64,000 bases of DNA from Methylocaldum marinum (GCF_003584645.1 NZ_AP017928.1:2952395-3016394), one strand, 5' to 3'; shown: positions 49,538-60,538, numbered from the stretch's first letter. A program made the numbers and translations. Notes: generated by a model not told the origin, from the letters alone.

Positions 49538-51466
49538 ATGGCGAAGATTATTGGCATCGATTTGGGCACCACCAACTCCTGTGTGGCCATTCTCGAAGGG
49601 GGCAAACCACGCGTCATCGAGAATTCCGAAGGCGCACGCACTACCCCCTCCGTCGTGGCCTTTACCGCCGATAATGAGGTACTGGCCGGCCAGTCGGCTA
49701 AGCGGCAGGCGATCACCAATCCCAAGAACACTCTGTACGCCATCAAACGCCTCATTGGGCGCCGTTTCAAGGATTCCGTGGTACAGAAGGACATCCATCT
49801 CGTACCCTATAAGATCGTCGAGGCCGACAACGGCGACGCCTGGGTCGAGGTTAACGGAAAAAAAATGGCGCCGCCCGAGATTTCGGCACGCGTATTGATG
49901 AAACTGAAAAAGGACGCTGAAGCGTTTCTCGGCGAAGAGGTTAAAGAAGCGGTCATCACCGTACCGGCATACTTTAACGACTCGCAACGGCAGGCAACGA
50001 AAGACGCCGGCCGGATTGCCGGCCTTGATGTCAAGCGTATCATCAACGAGCCGACCGCCGCTGCCATGGCCTTTGGTTTGGACAGAGAGCACGGAGACAT
50101 CAAAGTTGCCGTCTACGACCTCGGCGGCGGTACATTCGATATTTCCATCATCGAGATTGCCGAAGTCGACGGGGAGCATCAGTTCGAAGTGCTTTCCACC
50201 AACGGCGACACGCATCTGGGCGGCGAAGACTTCGACCTCCGCATCATCGATTACATCTGTGAGGAGTTCAAAAAGGAAAACGGCATCGACTTGCACAGCG
50301 ACCCATTGGCTCTGCAGCGCCTGAAAGAAGCCGCGGAAAAAGCGAAGATCGAACTTTCCTCAAGCCAGCAGACCGATATCAATCTGCCCTATGTCACAGC
50401 TGATGCCAGCGGCCCCAAGCATCTCAATATGAAGCTTACCCGGGCCAAACTCGAATCCTTGGTCGAGGATTTGATCCTGAAGACCAAAGGACCGTGCGAA
50501 ACGGCGCTCAAGGATGCCGGCCTCAAGCCCAGTGAGATTAACGAAGTCATCCTAGTCGGCGGGCAGACGCGCATGCCGAAGGTTCAGGATTTCGTGAAAG
50601 ACATCTTCGGCAAAGAACCGCGCAAGGACGTCAATCCGGATGAGGCGGTGGCACTTGGGGCGGCGATTCAAGGCGGCGTACTGGGTGGACAGGTCAAGGA
50701 TGTTCTGCTCTTGGACGTTACCCCGTTGTCCTTGGGTATCGAAACCCTGGGCGGCGTCATGACAAAGCTGATCGAGAAGAACACCACGATCCCGACCAAG
50801 ACCGGTCAAGTTTTCTCGACGGCAGAGGACAATCAAACCGCGGTTACGATTCACGTCCTTCAGGGCGAACGCGAAATGGCGAAGGACAACAAGTCCCTCG
50901 GCAAGTTCGATCTGACCGATATCCCGCCGGCCCCGCGCGGCATACCGCAAATCGAAGTCACCTTCGATATCGATGCCAACGGCATACTGCACGTGTCGGC
51001 TACGGATAAAGCAACCGGCAAGCAGCAATCAATCCGTATCACGGCCTCCAGCGGACTGACCGAGGACGAGATCAAGCGTATGGTCAAGGATGCTGAACTG
51101 CATGCCGAAGAAGACAAGAAGCTGCACGAACTGGTTAGTACGCGCAATAACGCAGACGCCATGATCCATGCAACGAACAAGACTCTGCATGAACTTGGCG
51201 ATAAAGTGGAAAGCGACGAGCGTAGCAAAATCGAAAGTGCTATCAGCGAATTGAAAACTGCCATGAACGGCGATGACATGGCGGAAATTCAGCGAAAGAC
51301 TGAACATCTAACCGAGCTTTCGGGTAAACTGGCGGAGCGCTTATATGCTCAGAAGAGCGAGACAGGCGGTGCGCCAGGCGCTGAGGCCGAACCAAGTGCG
51401 GAAGCGAAATCCGGCGAAGAGGTGGTCGATGCCGAATTCGAGGAAGTGAAAGAGGATCGGAAATAA
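49538..51466 (+). CDS. dnaK: Chaperone DnaK (Hsp70)
   Basis: ATP-driven chaperone. 642 residues: nucleotide-binding domain ([63 protein letters not shown]), the linker around [18 protein letters not shown], the substrate-binding domain and an acidic tail. The tail ends EEVKEDRK, similar to the EEVKDKK end of E. coli DnaK. GGAGA lies six bases before the ATG. It works with GrpE and DnaJ encoded on either side. Confidence 0.98.
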   Translation: MAKIIGIDLGTTNSCVAILEGGKPRVIENSEGARTTPSVVAFTADNEVLAGQSAKRQAITNPKNTLYAIKRLIGRRFKDSVVQKDIHLVPYKIVEADNGDAWVEVNGKKMAPPEISARVLMKLKKDAEAFLGEEVKEAVITVPAYFNDSQRQATKDAGRIAGLDVKRIINEPTAAAMAFGLDREHGDIKVAVYDLGGGTFDISIIEIAEVDGEHQFEVLSTNGDTHLGGEDFDLRIIDYICEEFKKENGIDLHSDPLALQRLKEAAEKAKIELSSSQQTDINLPYVTADASGPKHLNMKLTRAKLESLVEDLILKTKGPCETALKDAGLKPSEINEVILVGGQTRMPKVQDFVKDIFGKEPRKDVNPDEAVALGAAIQGGVLGGQVKDVLLLDVTPLSLGIETLGGVMTKLIEKNTTIPTKTGQVFSTAEDNQTAVTIHVLQGEREMAKDNKSLGKFDLTDIPPAPRGIPQIEVTFDIDANGILHVSATDKATGKQQSIRITASSGLTEDEIKRMVKDAELHAEEDKKLHELVSTRNNADAMIHATNKTLHELGDKVESDERSKIESAISELKTAMNGDDMAEIQRKTEHLTELSGKLAERLYAQKSETGGAPGAEAEPSAEAKSGEEVVDAEFEEVKEDRK

Positions 51467-51593
51467 ACAAAGCGTTCCTGAGCTTGATATTGCACGAGAG
51501 GTCAAGTGCAGATCGGCGGGAACCGGAGGCCAACTTATCCTCGCCCGTAACGCCATGTTTACGGGAACCGAAATTTCGGATGAGGAGATACCG

Positions 51594-51659
51594 ATGGCTA
51601 GAGTTCAACGCTTGAATTTTTCAGGCAAGTTTGTTGCATCCAGTGCACCAAATTCCTAA
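51594..51659 (+). CDS. Possible 21-residue peptide between dnaK and dnaJ
   Basis: An ATG at 51594 with GAGGAG six bases upstream (51582-51587), the best-formed ribosome site in this region, opens 21 codons reading MARVQRLNFSGKFVASSAPN plus a final Ser, ending at TAA. No known family is recognised. It stops four bases before the hairpin at 51663-51686. It could be a real small protein, a leader peptide or chance. Confidence 0.35.
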   Translation: MARVQRLNFSGKFVASSAPNS

Positions 51660-51662
51660 CTC

Positions 51663-51686
51663 AGCCGCAGGCAGAGTCCTGCGGCT
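51663..51686 (+). terminator. Strong hairpin just before dnaJ
   Basis: AGCCGCAGG, a CAGAGT loop and CCTGCGGCT: a perfect 9-bp stem followed by CTCTATGTT and then the dnaJ ATG at 51696. Because it has no real T-run it may be a partial terminator or a translational control element; it occupies the place where a dnaJ ribosome site would be. Confidence 0.45.
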
Positions 51687-51695
51687 CTCTATGTT

Positions 51696-52838
51696 ATGGC
51701 AAAAGAAGATTATTACGAACTCTTAGGCGTGCCACGCAACGCGAGCGATAGCGACATCAAGAAGAGCTTTCGCCGCTTAGCGATGAAATATCATCCGGAT
51801 CGCAACCGCGACAACCCGACCGCGGAAGAGCAGTTCAAGAAGGTCAAGGAAGCCTACGATGTGCTGTCCGACCCAAAGAAGCGTTCCGCTTATGATCAAT
51901 TCGGCCACGCCGGCGTTGATCCATCCATGGGTGCAGCCGGGGGCTTTGGCTTTACCGGTGAAAGTTTTAGTGACATCTTCAGTGATGTCTTCGGCGACAT
52001 TTTCGGGGCAGGCGCGACCGGCCGCAGACGGGGCAGCCGCGTGCAGCGTGGGGCCGATCTTCGCTACAACCTGGAAATCACCCTTGAGGAAGCCGTCGCA
52101 GGTACCGAAGTCAAGATTCGCGTACCTACCCTGGTCACTTGCGAGGAATGCAATGGCACCGGCACCAAGAAGGGTACGGCACCCACGACCTGCTCTACCT
52201 GCCAGGGCCACGGCGCCATTCGAATGCAGCAAGGCTTTTTCGCCGTCCAACAAACTTGTCCTACCTGTCATGGAACGGGTCAGCAGATAAAGGACCCATG
52301 CCGGGTCTGCCATGGACAGGGGCGCGTTCAGGAAACCAAAACCCTTTCGGTCAAAATCCCTGCGGGTGTCGATACCGGCGATCGAATCCGTCTGGCGGGC
52401 GAAGGCGAAGCCGGGGAAAGCGGAGGGCCGCCGGGTGATTTGTACGTGCAGATCGCGGTCAAGGAGCACCCCATCTTTACCCGCGATGGGGCCAATCTCT
52501 ATTGTGAAGTTCCGATCAGCTTCCCCACCGCATGTTTGGGCGGTGAACTGGAGGTTCCGACACTCGATGGCAAAGTAGTTCTCAAGATTCCCGCAGAAAC
52601 CCAGACCGGCAAACTGTTCCGGCTCCGGGGAAAAGGGGTCAAACCGGTGCGTGGCGGCCCTCAGGGCGATTTGCTTTGCCGAGTCCGCATCGAGACGCCG
52701 GTGCACCTCAACAAGGATCAGGTCGAACTGATCAAGCAGCTGGACGACTCCTTGAGCGGAGGCGGCAGTCATCACAGCCCCCAAGCCCATGGTTGGCTTG
52801 ACGGTGTAAAACAGTTTTTCGACAAGCTTGGGCTTTAG
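51696..52838 (+). CDS. dnaJ: Chaperone DnaJ (Hsp40)
   Basis: Co-chaperone that loads substrates on DnaK and triggers ATP hydrolysis. 380 residues: J-domain (1-70, with HPD in [10 protein letters not shown]), Gly/Phe-rich linker ([16 protein letters not shown]), four CXXCXGXG zinc modules ([32 protein letters not shown]) and C-terminal substrate domains. There is no visible ribosome site before the ATG; a 9-bp hairpin ends ten bases upstream. Confidence 0.97.
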   Translation: MAKEDYYELLGVPRNASDSDIKKSFRRLAMKYHPDRNRDNPTAEEQFKKVKEAYDVLSDPKKRSAYDQFGHAGVDPSMGAAGGFGFTGESFSDIFSDVFGDIFGAGATGRRRGSRVQRGADLRYNLEITLEEAVAGTEVKIRVPTLVTCEECNGTGTKKGTAPTTCSTCQGHGAIRMQQGFFAVQQTCPTCHGTGQQIKDPCRVCHGQGRVQETKTLSVKIPAGVDTGDRIRLAGEGEAGESGGPPGDLYVQIAVKEHPIFTRDGANLYCEVPISFPTACLGGELEVPTLDGKVVLKIPAETQTGKLFRLRGKGVKPVRGGPQGDLLCRVRIETPVHLNKDQVELIKQLDDSLSGGGSHHSPQAHGWLDGVKQFFDKLGL

Positions 52839-52869
52839 CGGCTGAATTTTCGGAACTTTGCGACGATAA

Positions 52870-53721
<852 letters not shown>

Positions 53722-53756
53722 CTGAGCACCGTTACCTTCTAGCGCCACGGTCGGTG

Positions 53757-55502
53757 ATGAAAAGCCGGTACCCGTCATGCTCGCCGCGCCTCAGCCTCGC
53801 AGGGAATCCAACCGATCCTCTGGTCGCATTCATTTTTCGGTTTAAGCTGCTCGCCATTGTTTTCGGCCTCGTTTCTTTATCGTCATTCGCAACGGCCGCC
53901 CCGCCTCAGGCCGCTATCGCTAGCGCGCACCCGTTAGCCACGGAGGCCGGCTTTGAAGTTCTCGAAAAAGGCGGCAACGCTTTCGATGCCGCGGTAGCCA
54001 TAAGCGCGGCGCTCGCTGTTGTAGAGCCGGCGGGCTCGGGCCTCGGCGGCGGCGGCTTTTGGCTTCTTCATCGAGCATCCGACGGCAAAACGGTGGTGCT
54101 GGACGGTCGGGAGCGGGCTCCTCTAGCAGCGCGGCCCGACATGTATCTCGATGAGAAAGGAAATCCTGTTCGCGACAAATCTATCAACGGAGCGCTTTCG
54201 GCCGGCATTCCCGGCCTGCCCGCTGCACTGGTACATCTTGCCGAGAATTACGGACGACTACCGCTTTCCGCGGACTTGACCCCGGCTATTCGTCATGCCG
54301 AAAACGGATTTCCCATAAGCAAACGGCATCATAGATTGCTGTCGTTTCGTGCCGACGTATTACGCACATCGAAGGCTGCGGCTGCCATTTTCCTAAGGGA
54401 CGGAGAGGTTCCCTCAAGTGGCGTACCTTTGAAGCAAAAGGACCTTGCGAACACGCTCAGACAAATGGGCGAATTGGGCAGAGCCGGATTTTACAGCGGC
54501 AACATCGCTAAGAAGCTCGTCACTGGCGTCCGTGACGCCGGCGGTATTTGGAGCTTAAGCGACCTTTCCGAGTATCGCGTGGTCGAGAGGGAACCTCTTC
54601 GAGGCTATTACCGCGGAATATGTATCACCGCACCGCCACCCCCTTCGGCCGGAGGCGTCGGGCTGATCGAAATGTTGAACATATTGTCGGGCTACGATCT
54701 GAACGGCGTCGACAGCATCACCCGCAAGCATCTCATTGTCGAAGCAATGCGACGCGCTTACCATGACCGAGAACGATATCTGGGCGACTCCGATTTTGTT
54801 CCCATGCCATTGCTTCGTTTGCTGAGCCCCAACTACGCCGCCGGCTTACGCGCCTCGATAAACCCGAACCGAGCGCTGCCGAGCACGTATTTGAGTGAGT
54901 TTAATGTATCTGCACCGGATGGCGAAAACACCACTCATTTTTCGGTTCTCGACCGCGAAGGCAATCGTGTCGCCGCTACCCTAAGCATTAACTATCCTTT
55001 CGGCTCAGGATTCGTGCCCGCCGGCACCGGTGTATTACTGAACGACGAGATGGATGACTTCGCTACCCATCCAGGATCACCCAATATTTACGGATTGGTT
55101 GGCGGCAAAGCAAACGCCATAGCCCCCGGTAAACGAATGCTGTCCAGTATGACGCCGATCTTTCTCGAAGATCAGTATCGAATCGGCATCCTGGGAACTC
55201 CCGGTGGAAGCCGTATCATATCTATGGTGTTGCTGGCCGTTTTGGATTTTGCTGAAGGCCGTACACCCGAATCCTGGGTATCCGTCCCGCGATTTCACCA
55301 CCAATACCTACCCGACGTCATCCAATATGAGCCGGGAGGCATCACAACAAACGAACAAGCCGGACTCACGCGGCGCGGCCATGGACTAAGACCCATTGAT
55401 CGCCAATATGGTGACATGCAGGCAGTTCTTTGGGACCAAACCACCGACAACGTTTCTGCTGCCAGCGACCCTAGAGGGGAAGGCTCTGCGAAAGTGAAAT
55501 AA
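53757..55502 (+). CDS. ggt: Gamma-glutamyltransferase
   Basis: Periplasmic Ntn-hydrolase that breaks down glutathione and other gamma-glutamyl compounds. About 581 residues with a signal segment (FKLLAIVFGLVSLSSFATAA), then ASAHPLATEAGFEVLEKGGN and GSGLGGGGFWLLH. The precursor self-cleaves before the nucleophile Thr in NTTHFSVLDREG, giving two subunits; later motifs are GFVPAGTGVLLNDEMDDF and SSMTPIF. The start is uncertain (ATG 53757, or GTG one codon earlier). The frame also stays open upstream over dapB but that part is not Ggt. Confidence 0.93.
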   Translation: MKSRYPSCSPRLSLAGNPTDPLVAFIFRFKLLAIVFGLVSLSSFATAAPPQAAIASAHPLATEAGFEVLEKGGNAFDAAVAISAALAVVEPAGSGLGGGGFWLLHRASDGKTVVLDGRERAPLAARPDMYLDEKGNPVRDKSINGALSAGIPGLPAALVHLAENYGRLPLSADLTPAIRHAENGFPISKRHHRLLSFRADVLRTSKAAAAIFLRDGEVPSSGVPLKQKDLANTLRQMGELGRAGFYSGNIAKKLVTGVRDAGGIWSLSDLSEYRVVEREPLRGYYRGICITAPPPPSAGGVGLIEMLNILSGYDLNGVDSITRKHLIVEAMRRAYHDRERYLGDSDFVPMPLLRLLSPNYAAGLRASINPNRALPSTYLSEFNVSAPDGENTTHFSVLDREGNRVAATLSINYPFGSGFVPAGTGVLLNDEMDDFATHPGSPNIYGLVGGKANAIAPGKRMLSSMTPIFLEDQYRIGILGTPGGSRIISMVLLAVLDFAEGRTPESWVSVPRFHHQYLPDVIQYEPGGITTNEQAGLTRRGHGLRPIDRQYGDMQAVLWDQTTDNVSAASDPRGEGSAKVK

Positions 55503-55679
55503 GAAAGCTCGGAGAGGCGGTACCACGCCCATCCGATGTCAGAGCAAAGAAGCTTCGCTCTTCGATTTTGGAAATGCCGGACCTTGGCAACGAACATACT
55601 TAGACACGTCGGGCGGGCACCCTCTTGCCGTTTTCAGAAGGGAGATCAAAACCCGCCCGGCGATACGCCATAAAGGCTG

Positions 55680-56558
55680 TTACGAGAACTTGAGATTAGT
55701 CAAATAGTCCTTGAAGCTATCACTCAGCTCCGGATGTTTCAGGCCTTGTTCCACGGTCGCAATCAAATATCCCAGCTTTGAGCCGCAGTCATAACGTTTC
55801 CCTTCGAACTCATACGCGAGCACCGGTTCTTCGTGCAGCAACATTGCGATCGCATCCGTGAGTTGGATTTCGCCACCGGCACCTTTGGCCACGTTGTCGA
55901 GCTTGTCAAAAATAGCAGGCGTTAAAATGTACCGCCCAACCACCGCCAAATTTGAAGGAGCGTTTTCCGGCTTCGGCTTTTCCACGATTTGCTCCAATTT
56001 TCCAATGTTGTCTTGAATCAGGTTAGCCTTGACTATGCCGTAGCTCTGGGTTTCCGAAGGAGAGATCCGCTCAACCCCGAGTACAGAGCACTGCCATTCG
56101 TCGAACACTTTAACCATCTGAGAGAGACAACCGGCATGCCCGTCGTCAATCATGTCGTCAGCCAGCAACACCGCGAACGGTTCATCTCCGATCACAGCCC
56201 GGGCACAACTAACCGCATGCCCCAATCCTAAGGCCTCAGCCTGACGAATATAAACGCAGGTGACATGGGACGGAACGATGTTTTGAACTATCCTCAAAAT
56301 CTCCGATTTCCCGCGATTAGCCAACTCGGTTTCAAGTTCGTAAGCCTTATCGAAATGATCCGAAATCGCCCGCTTCGTCCGGCTGGTTATGAAAACCATG
56401 ACGTCAATGCCGGCCGCAACAGCCTCTTCTACAGCATATTGGATCAGCGGTTTGTCTACGATAGGCAACATTTCTTTCGGGCTGGCTTTAGTTGCCGGTA
56501 AAAATCGAGTTCCCAATCCCGCGACCGGGAAAACTGCTTTTCTTACGATCCTTTTCAT
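55680..56558 (-). CDS. galU: UTP-glucose-1-phosphate uridylyltransferase
   Basis: Makes UDP-glucose for polysaccharides and glycoconjugates. 292 residues from [20 protein letters not shown] (56558), with [20 protein letters not shown] and the sugar-nucleotide motifs LADDMIDD and EKPKPENAP. 44 bases after cysC on the same strand; convergent with ggt. Confidence 0.95.
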   Translation of the reverse strand: MKRIVRKAVFPVAGLGTRFLPATKASPKEMLPIVDKPLIQYAVEEAVAAGIDVMVFITSRTKRAISDHFDKAYELETELANRGKSEILRIVQNIVPSHVTCVYIRQAEALGLGHAVSCARAVIGDEPFAVLLADDMIDDGHAGCLSQMVKVFDEWQCSVLGVERISPSETQSYGIVKANLIQDNIGKLEQIVEKPKPENAPSNLAVVGRYILTPAIFDKLDNVAKGAGGEIQLTDAIAMLLHEEPVLAYEFEGKRYDCGSKLGYLIATVEQGLKHPELSDSFKDYLTNLKFS

Positions 56559-56602
56559 CTGTCTGTTTTGCTCTTTGATGTACCTATTCAAGATGTACCT
56601 AA

Positions 56603-57196
56603 TCAAATCTTCTGTTTGATCTCGAGATATCGAAGTACCCTGTCAGCACAGGCATCCAAGGAATCGACGGCTGAATGCAACGTGATCTCGGGATTTTCAG
56701 GCGCCTCATAAGGAGAGGAAATCCCAGTAAAATCAGGAATCTCGCCCAACCGAGCGCGCTTATACAAACCTTTGACGTCACGATTCTCGCATTCCTCTAC
56801 CGATGCGTCGCAGTAAACTTCGATAAAATCACCCTCGCCGACAAGTGATCTCACCATTTGCCGGTCTCTTCTAAACGGAGAAATGAAAGCAGTCAATGCA
56901 ATGACACCTGCGTCGATAAACAGCTTACTCATTTCGCCAATCCGGCGGATATTTTCCCGCCGATCTTGTTTAGAGAACGCTAAATCCGAGCAAAGTCCGT
57001 GCCGCACATTATCGCCATCAAACACGTAGGTACGACAGCCTCGTTCAAAAAGCAATTCTTCGACCCGGTGAGCCAAGGTTGACTTACCGGCTCCGGAAAG
57101 GCCCGTGAACCATAAGATAAAGCTTTTATGTCCGTTAAGCTGCTCCCGCTTTTCGCGTGTTACGGACGCGTGATGCCATACAATATTTGAACTCAT
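56603..57196 (-). CDS. cysC: Adenylylsulfate kinase
   Basis: Phosphorylates APS to PAPS, the activated sulfate used for reduction or sulfation. 197 residues from [20 protein letters not shown] (57196), with P-loop [37 protein letters not shown] and [19 protein letters not shown]. CysN/CysD and CysH are not nearby; the gene sits instead before galU. Confidence 0.95.
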   Translation of the reverse strand: MSSNIVWHHASVTREKREQLNGHKSFILWFTGLSGAGKSTLAHRVEELLFERGCRTYVFDGDNVRHGLCSDLAFSKQDRRENIRRIGEMSKLFIDAGVIALTAFISPFRRDRQMVRSLVGEGDFIEVYCDASVEECENRDVKGLYKRARLGEIPDFTGISSPYEAPENPEITLHSAVDSLDACADRVLRYLEIKQKI

Positions 57197-57280
57197 AGAA
57201 ATCACTTTCGTTTGTTTCGATTCCTCAGTGTATTTTAGCCTTGAGTTCAATGGCACTCACCAATCATGACGACCTATTTT

Positions 57281-57309
57281 AAAAAAAAGGCTCCGCAAAG
57301 GAGCCTTTA
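57281..57309 (-). terminator. Terminator of the ComEA-like gene
   Basis: On the minus strand AGGCTCC, a TTTGC loop and GGAGCCT (57306-57288) form a perfect 7-bp stem, followed directly by a run of T (57287-57281). It lies 25 bases after the stop at 57332. Confidence 0.92.
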
Positions 57310-57331
57310 TAAATCGATTTGTCGAGATTGA

Positions 57332-57637
57332 CTATTTGGCCTTGTTAGTGACAGGGTCTGAATTCGGCGCATCCATACCTACCGTGATCTTATCCCGATT
57401 TTTTTCGACCGTCGCAGCACCGATTCCCTTGACACGCGTCAAATCATCCACCGACTTGAATTTCCCGTTTTTTTCACGATCCTGAATGATCGCCTCCGCT
57501 TTCGACTTGCCTATTCCATTCATGCTTTTGCTAAGCTGCTCTACAGTTGCGGAATTGATGTCCACAGTTTCGGCTGATAGTCCCCAAGCCGAGCTGAAAA
57601 GCATAAAGCCTAACAGAAGTTTTTTGAGCTTTAACAT
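57332..57637 (-). CDS. ComEA-like helix-hairpin-helix secreted protein
   Basis: A 101-residue exported protein with signal peptide (KKLLLGFMLFSSAWGLSA) and a ComEA-type double helix-hairpin-helix: VDINSATVEQLSKSMNGIG and FKSVDDLTRVKGIGAATVEK. Such small periplasmic proteins bind double-stranded DNA and in naturally competent bacteria help DNA uptake. Single gene with its own terminator; function in competence is inferred from the family. Confidence 0.9.
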   Translation of the reverse strand: MLKLKKLLLGFMLFSSAWGLSAETVDINSATVEQLSKSMNGIGKSKAEAIIQDREKNGKFKSVDDLTRVKGIGAATVEKNRDKITVGMDAPNSDPVTNKAK

Positions 57638-58055
57638 TGCTTCTCCTTTGATTTACGTTTAACCGCATATCTAAAGCTAGCAGCCAAGCTCCTGGAAACA
57701 ATCGAACAAGCTGTACGAATTTTCGGATTTTTTTGTACGCTATCGCTGACATTCACTGATACATGCCCGGTTTCATCATCGCAAAAAGGATTCCCGACCC
57801 GCTTACGTTACGTCGCATGGATTCTCGTGTCGCGACAGTAGAGTATCGTGCTCGGACAATAGCTGCTGTTGTCGAGTTTGCGGCGACGTTGGCCAAAAAG
57901 CACCGGCATTGTTGAGGTAATCGACCCGTTGGGATACGGCGACACCAAGGCGATGGCCGACTCACCGGCTGGATCTGGTTTGTCCAGGAGTGGGCAAAAG
58001 ACATCCCGAAAGCGGAAGCGGAAGCGGAATACGGTGCAAAACCTTGCACATAGCC
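57638..58055. other. Gap with possible decayed coding sequence
   Basis: 418 bases between the ComEA-like gene and the first IS66 target duplication. It holds the ComEA promoter region and, on the plus strand from about 57800, protein-like stretches broken by frame changes: GIVEVIDPLGYGDTKAMAD in one frame and LTGWIWFVQEWAKDIPKAEA in the next, ending at TAG 58051-58053. I cannot name the family. Confidence 0.35.
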
Positions 58056-58063
58056 CAAAAAGC
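58056..58063 (+). repeat. Target-site duplication of IS66 copy 1, left
   Basis: CAAAAAGC, repeated exactly at 60418-60425 on the other side of the element. Eight base pairs is the usual IS66 duplication length. Confidence 0.95.
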
Positions 58064-58124
58064 GTAAGCGTCCGCTGGAGGACAGTCTTTTCCTGATGCC
58101 GCCGAACAGTTAACCGTCAGGACC

Positions 58125-59687
58125 TTATACGTTGGCTGGTTTCCAGTTGTGGGGTAGCAGGCTGTCGATCTCCCTCTGCTTGGTGGTGGGTAAACGGGTC
58201 AGGACGTCTTTCAGGTAGGCCTCTGGGTTGAGGTCGAGTTCCTTGCAGGTTTGGATGAGGCTGAACACCGTGGCGGCGACCTGGCCGCCCTTGGGCGAGC
58301 CGAGGAACAGCCAGTTCTTGCGGCCGATGGTGAGGGGGCGGATCGCCCGCTCACTGCGGTTGTTGTCGATCTCCAGGCGACCGTCTTCGGTATAGCGCTC
58401 CAGCGCCGGCCAGTTCTTGAGGGCATAGCCGATGGCCTGGGCAGTGGGGGTCTTGGGCGCCAGCTGGCGCAGCCGGTCTTCGAGCCAGGCCTTGAACTCG
58501 GCCAGGATCGGCCGCGCCTGTTCCTGCCGTAGCTTTCGGGTGCCTTCGGCGTCGAGTTGCTGTTCCTTGGCCTCCCGTTCGATGGCGTAGAGCCGGCCGA
58601 TGTACTCCAAGGCCTCATGGGCGCTGATGCGCTTGCCGTTCTCGGTCTGTCGGGCAATCTCGAAGAACTTGCGGCGCGCATGCGCCCAGCACGCCACTTC
58701 CAGGACCTTGCCTGCGGCGAAGATCTGGTCGTAACCGGCATAGGCGTCCGCCTGCAGGTAGCCGCTGTAGCCTTCCAGTTTGGCCTTGGGATGCTTGCCC
58801 GCCCGGGTTTCGGTGTGGTCATAGACGACGATGGGCGGCGAGTGGCCGGCGTATACCCAAAACCGGGTTTCCCGCGTCTTGCCGCGGTCCTGCACCGCCA
58901 CAGTGGTGTCGTCCGAGAAGATCACCGGCTGTTGCTTGAGCAACGCCAGCATCCGCTCGACCAAGGGCTGCAGCTGCCAGCCGCTCTGGATGACCCAGTC
59001 GCACAACGTGGTGCGGGCAATGGGGACACCCTGGTGGGCAAAGATTTGCTCGATGCGGTACAGCGGCAGGTGATAGCCGTATTTGGCCATCAGCAGATGT
59101 GCCAGAAGACCCGGCAGAGGGATGCCCTGCTCGATGATTTGCGGCGGGGCCGGTACCGTGGTCAACTGCCCTTGGCACTTCGCGCAGGCGCACTTTTCCC
59201 GCCGCGTTTCCACGACCTTCAGTTGCGCCGGGACGTAATCCAAGCGTTCGGAGCTTTCGTAGCCGATCACCGGCCGTTCCTCACCGCAGGCAGGACACTG
59301 CCGGTCTTGTGCCGACAACGGCAATACCACGATCTCTCGCGGCAGATGCGCCGGCAGTGCGGTGCGCTTCGGTTGATTCTTGGCGGGCGATTGCACCACC
59401 ACCGTCTTGAACGCCACCGGACTGGCGACGGGGGCGTCCTCGGGCACCTCATCCCACAGCGGCAGTTGGTCGATGTCGGGGAGGGTCGCCAGTCGCTCGG
59501 AACGGGCGCCGAACAGCAGCTTCTTCAGCTGCGCCAGGTCGAATTCCAGCCGTTCGATGCGCGCCTCGCGCTGGGCCAGGGTGGCCTTTAGAGTACGATT
59601 TTCTTCGGCGAGAGCGGCGGCATTCATGGCTGCCATTATACCCGGTGGACCACCCGAAAGCCCAGCTCTGATGCGGGTTTCAGGCAC
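58125..59687 (-). CDS. tnpC: IS66 transposase TnpC (copy 1)
   Basis: DDE transposase of 520 residues, starting with GTG. Order of parts: N-terminal coiled coil (about 22-60), zinc-finger region with CPAC (131-134) and CACAKC (166-171), then the catalytic core with FSDDTTVAV (Asp259/260), ADAYAGYD (Asp314) and the IS66 C-terminal signature EIDNNRSERAIRPL (Glu447) followed by GRKNWLFLGSPKGG. The final 36 residues differ from copy 2 at many positions. Confidence 0.95.
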   Translation of the reverse strand: MPETRIRAGLSGGPPGIMAAMNAAALAEENRTLKATLAQREARIERLEFDLAQLKKLLFGARSERLATLPDIDQLPLWDEVPEDAPVASPVAFKTVVVQSPAKNQPKRTALPAHLPREIVVLPLSAQDRQCPACGEERPVIGYESSERLDYVPAQLKVVETRREKCACAKCQGQLTTVPAPPQIIEQGIPLPGLLAHLLMAKYGYHLPLYRIEQIFAHQGVPIARTTLCDWVIQSGWQLQPLVERMLALLKQQPVIFSDDTTVAVQDRGKTRETRFWVYAGHSPPIVVYDHTETRAGKHPKAKLEGYSGYLQADAYAGYDQIFAAGKVLEVACWAHARRKFFEIARQTENGKRISAHEALEYIGRLYAIEREAKEQQLDAEGTRKLRQEQARPILAEFKAWLEDRLRQLAPKTPTAQAIGYALKNWPALERYTEDGRLEIDNNRSERAIRPLTIGRKNWLFLGSPKGGQVAATVFSLIQTCKELDLNPEAYLKDVLTRLPTTKQREIDSLLPHNWKPANV

Positions 59688-59694
59688 TTTCGAC

Positions 59695-60036
59695 TCAGCC
59701 GACCCGACCCGCGCGAACCGCGCGGAAACGGGCCACCGTCAGGTCCACGCCTTCCAGCAACAGCAGCAGGTCCGAGCGCGAAATCGTCCCCTGAACCGGC
59801 TTGCGGAAGCGGCCTTTCTCCAGCCGCTTGTAGGCCAGCCAGAAACCGTGACGATCCCACCACAACAGCTTCACCTTGTCCCGGCCCCGGTTGAAAAACA
59901 CGAACACCGCACCCGATAACGGCGAATGCCCCAGACTGCTCTCCACCGCCAGCGCCAAACCATCGATGGACTTGCGCAAATCGACCGGCTCGGCCACCAC
60001 ATACACCGCCGCCGCACTCAGAATCGTCGCCAGCAT
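59695..60036 (-). CDS. tnpB: IS66 accessory protein TnpB (copy 1)
   Basis: 113-residue IS66 Orf2 protein, needed for transposition in this family but of unclear mechanism. Signature PVDLRKSIDGLALAVESSLG, SGAVFVFFNRGRDKVKLLWW and DRHGFWLAYKRLE. The ATG overlaps the tnpA stop as TGATG. It differs from copy 2 at one residue that I could see (Lys for Asn after YKRLE). Confidence 0.94.
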   Translation of the reverse strand: MLATILSAAAVYVVAEPVDLRKSIDGLALAVESSLGHSPLSGAVFVFFNRGRDKVKLLWWDRHGFWLAYKRLEKGRFRKPVQGTISRSDLLLLLEGVDLTVARFRAVRAGRVG

Positions 60037-60338
60037 CACGAGACCAATGCGGCCACCACCTGCTTCAACAACCCGGCATCGAACCCCGGTTTCACCTCGA
60101 TGCGAACCCCGCCCACCGACAACCACAGACCACCGACTGCTGTCTCACCGCCATCTACCCGCATCAACGTCAGTGGCGCCACCACCGCTGGCTGCGCTAC
60201 GCGTCGACGCCAGTAGATGAACGCCGCATAGCTGACCGCCTCGCGCGCACACCAAGCGCGCACCGACAACCCACTCCCTGCCTGTTGCTCCAGCAGGACC
60301 CGCCAATGCATCTCTCGTTCTTGTTTCGTCATCGCCAT
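60036..60338 (-). CDS. tnpA: IS66 accessory protein TnpA (copy 1)
   Basis: 100-residue first protein of IS66, with a helix-turn-helix-like N-terminal half (TKQEREMHWRVLLEQQ, LSVRAWCAREAVSYAAFIYW) followed by a beta-rich tail. A strong GAGGAGG favours the second ATG (60332) as the true start. Coupled to tnpB. Confidence 0.9.
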   Translation of the reverse strand: MAMTKQEREMHWRVLLEQQAGSGLSVRAWCAREAVSYAAFIYWRRRVAQPAVVAPLTLMRVDGGETAVGGLWLSVGGVRIEVKPGFDAGLLKQVVAALVS

Positions 60339-60417
60339 CTCCTCCTCTTCGGGAATATGGCGATACTGTGACTCAGGCGCTAATCGGTGGGAATTATGCG
60401 GACAGCCGGACGCTTAC

Positions 60418-60538
60418 CAAAAAGCTCGGCGATAGAGCTTGCCTACAGCCAGACAGAGGCGATAAATCGTATTTACCGATTGACCCTGCGGTGTGTCGAG
60501 GGATACTCCTCAGAACTGACCAATGGACTGACTCGTTC
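60418..60538. other. Host spacer between the two IS66 copies
   Basis: 121 bases: the right duplication of copy 1 (60418-60425, CAAAAAGC), 105 bases of original sequence, and the left duplication of copy 2 (60531-60538, ACTCGTTC). No gene is seen. Joined with the flanks, it restores the pre-insertion locus. Confidence 0.85.

Larger units (their letters stand above)
58064..60417 (-). mobile_element. IS66-family insertion sequence, copy 1
   Basis: A complete 2354-bp element. The ends are inverted repeats beginning GTAAGCGTCCG (58064 onward, and 60417 backward). It is flanked by the 8-bp duplication CAAAAAGC and encodes the three IS66 genes tnpA, tnpB and tnpC on the minus strand. All three frames are open, so it is potentially active. 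Nearly identical over about 2.06 kb to copy 2 (60539-62892), but clearly different in its first 295 bases or so. Confidence 0.95.

Noticed and set aside
58557..59591. 344-codon plus-strand frame in IS66 copy 1 (and its twin at 61032-62066)
   Set aside because: Antisense of tnpC; duplicated only because the element is duplicated.
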